Source of the DNA: an uncultured Clostridium sp. | GTDB lineage: Bacteria > Bacillota > Clostridia > TANB77 > CAG-508 | Reading direction: 5' to 3' | NCBI GenBank assembly: GCA_946495905.1 | Contig: CAMMEP010000064.1 | Span: forward strand, 1-7,027 | Length of the DNA stretch: 7,027 nt | Shown here: positions 6,205-7,027 of the stretch, one piece after another | Layout: every line of letters begins with the position of its first letter | How positions within the stretch are numbered: the stretch's first letter is position 1 | Program-made: the position numbers and the translations under genes | Notes under the pieces: model-generated | Seen by the model: only the letters and a program-made list of their open reading frames with translations | What the model was told of the DNA's origin: nothing | Database searches by the model: none

Positions 6205-7027
6205 AAATAAAGCGAAAAATAAAATAAAAAAAGTCGCTTTTAAAGTTATTAAGCCTTTTCTACCTTTTATACTTATTATTGGTCTTTTGTTTTTTGCAAT
6301 TTGTACGATTATAGATGCAATCTTTGTACAAGAAGTTCAAACAGATAGTTCTGACCTACCACCAGAGCAAGCAGAAATTAGAAATTTATGTATAGAGAAA
6401 TCAGAATATTTAAACACTTGCCATAATTATATTGGAACTGAATCCACAAATAACTTACTAGATGTGGATAACAGAGAAAATGATAAGTTAATAGAATGGT
6501 CTCATCTTTACGCAATAATGGCATTTCATAATATGACAGATAATAAGGATATTAACAAAGATTTGTTAACTCAAGTAGCAAGTAATTTTGAAAGTACTTT
6601 TAAATATGAAAAAGATACTGTAATAATAGAAACTACTACTAAAGACAAGGATGGAAAAGAAACTACTACTAAAAGAGAAGAAACACATTATATACTTGTA
6701 GAAAGTGATTCAATATTACGGACATTATAAATATAATTACGAATCCAAAACAATAGAAAATGGAGATACTAAAACAACAGGAAAAGTATTTACAAATGAA
6801 GAATTAATTGGCGAAAAATACGAAAGATTAAGAGCATACTTAAAGGATAAATTAAGGATAAGAGAAGATGACCTTGATACTGATATTCAAGTAATTATTC
6901 AAGCAGCTAATGGTTATTATGAAGGTGAAGAAAGTACAGCTTGGCTACAAGGAAATTCATCTAATTCAATTATCATTAGTGATGGCTCAGGTCTAGTTCC
7001 AACTGGTATGTTTACATGGCCAATACC
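6182..7027 (+). CDS. Membrane-anchored M23-type wall hydrolase, partial, one +1 shift
   Basis: ATG 6182 overlaps the VirB6-like gene by 23 bases, with GGTGGTGAT about 6169-6177 ahead. The protein has a very basic N-terminus (KNKVKNKAKNKIKK), one membrane helix (about residues 26-45) and an extracellular part. The zero frame ends at TAA 6728-6730. Reading CGGA at 6719 as glycine (residue 180) gives SILGHYKYNYE and an open frame to the window end, 281 residues so far. The last residues, LVPTGMFTWPIP, are the usual lead-in to an M23 (lysostaphin-type) peptidase domain, whose catalytic part would lie beyond the window. Such proteins are the Gram-positive counterpart of VirB1 and open the cell wall for the mating channel. 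The M23 call rests on the WPIP lead-in and on context; an NlpC/P60 or other hydrolase is possible. Confidence 0.72.
6629..6673 (+). repeat. 15-bp direct repeat inside the hydrolase gene
   Basis: GAAACTACTACTAAA occurs at 6629-6643 and again at 6659-6673. It encodes ETTTK twice, around a lysine and aspartate-rich turn. It is probably a local duplication in a surface loop of the extracellular domain and does not change the frame. Confidence 0.6.
6719..6722 (+). other. CGG +1 shift site 9 (CGGA, Gly180) in M23-type hydrolase
   Basis: The zero frame stops at TAA 6728-6730. Reading CGGA as glycine opens the frame to the window end, reaching the WPIP lead-in of the peptidase domain. The preceding codon is TTA. 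Confidence 0.8.

Noticed and set aside
790..6722. Extra C bases are sequencing or assembly errors.
   Set aside because: Not fully excluded. None lies in a homopolymer, every one precedes an in-phase GGN glycine codon, many other GG words are unaffected, and no indel of another type is seen. A systematic error limited to glycine codons would be odd, but raw reads should be checked.
790..6722. Simple triplet reassignment of CGG (for example to Trp or Gln, as reported in some Firmicutes).
   Set aside because: A three-base reading leaves the frame unchanged and meets a stop within 0 to 10 codons at the sites. Only a four-base step restores the proteins.
364..6730. Genes are ordinary pseudogenes carrying frameshift mutations.
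   Set aside because: All nine shifts are the same base at the same codon context, every segment between them is conserved, and no other damage (stops, deletions, varied indels) is present.

Overview
The window is a very AT-rich (estimated by eye), fully plus-strand, tightly packed gene block from a low-GC Firmicute, most likely a Clostridia-type anaerobe. It looks like part of an integrative conjugative element or conjugative plasmid. Start sites have strong AGGAGG-type ribosome binding sites, several genes start with TTG or GTG, and gaps between genes are under 60 bases. No stretch over 300 bases lacks a gene.

Layout. 1-138: small DUF3789-like membrane peptide. 104-361: small coiled hypothetical protein. 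364-1135: phage-type replisome organizer, with an iteron-like repeat array inside it (735-790) that may be a replication origin. 1151-1399: small two-helix membrane protein. Then a Gram-positive type IV secretion (conjugation) module: VirB2-like pilin (1457-1849), PrgI/VirB3-like protein (1860-2153), membrane-anchored TraC-like protein (2147-2881), VirB4 ATPase (2838-4657), VirB6/TrbL-like channel protein (4706-6204), and the start of a membrane-anchored M23-type cell-wall hydrolase (6182 to the window end). Together these would build the mating channel: pilin, inner-membrane scaffold, energising ATPase and wall-opening enzyme. The replication gene maintains or replicates the element.

The main discovery. 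Read conventionally, four genes (replisome organizer, VirB4, VirB6-like, M23 hydrolase) look broken by nine frameshifts. All nine are the same event: an in-frame CGG after which the protein continues only if four bases (CGGN) are spent on one residue, i.e. the C is skipped and GGN is read as glycine. The sites are at 790, 3444, 4132, 4400, 4428, 4441, 4817, 4854 and 6719. With that single rule all four genes become continuous and family-like, and no other indel or recoding is needed in 7 kb. No in-frame CGG is read as an ordinary arginine codon, while CGT, CGC, CGA, AGA and AGG are. Five further CGG trinucleotides that straddle codon boundaries (1795, 2995, 3337, 3666, 5931) cause no shift. 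This points to a codon-level phenomenon: in this host or element CGG appears to be a +1 frameshift or quadruplet codon giving glycine. VirB4 needs five such events, so decoding would have to be very efficient. I know of CGG being unassigned or reassigned in some low-GC bacteria, but not of a general CGGN-to-Gly rule. The claim needs the host tRNA set and peptide data to settle, and a systematic sequence error remains the main alternative.

Secondary signals are the helically phased GTAAC repeats inside the replisome organizer gene and two hairpins that bury the ribosome binding sites of the pilin and VirB6-like genes.
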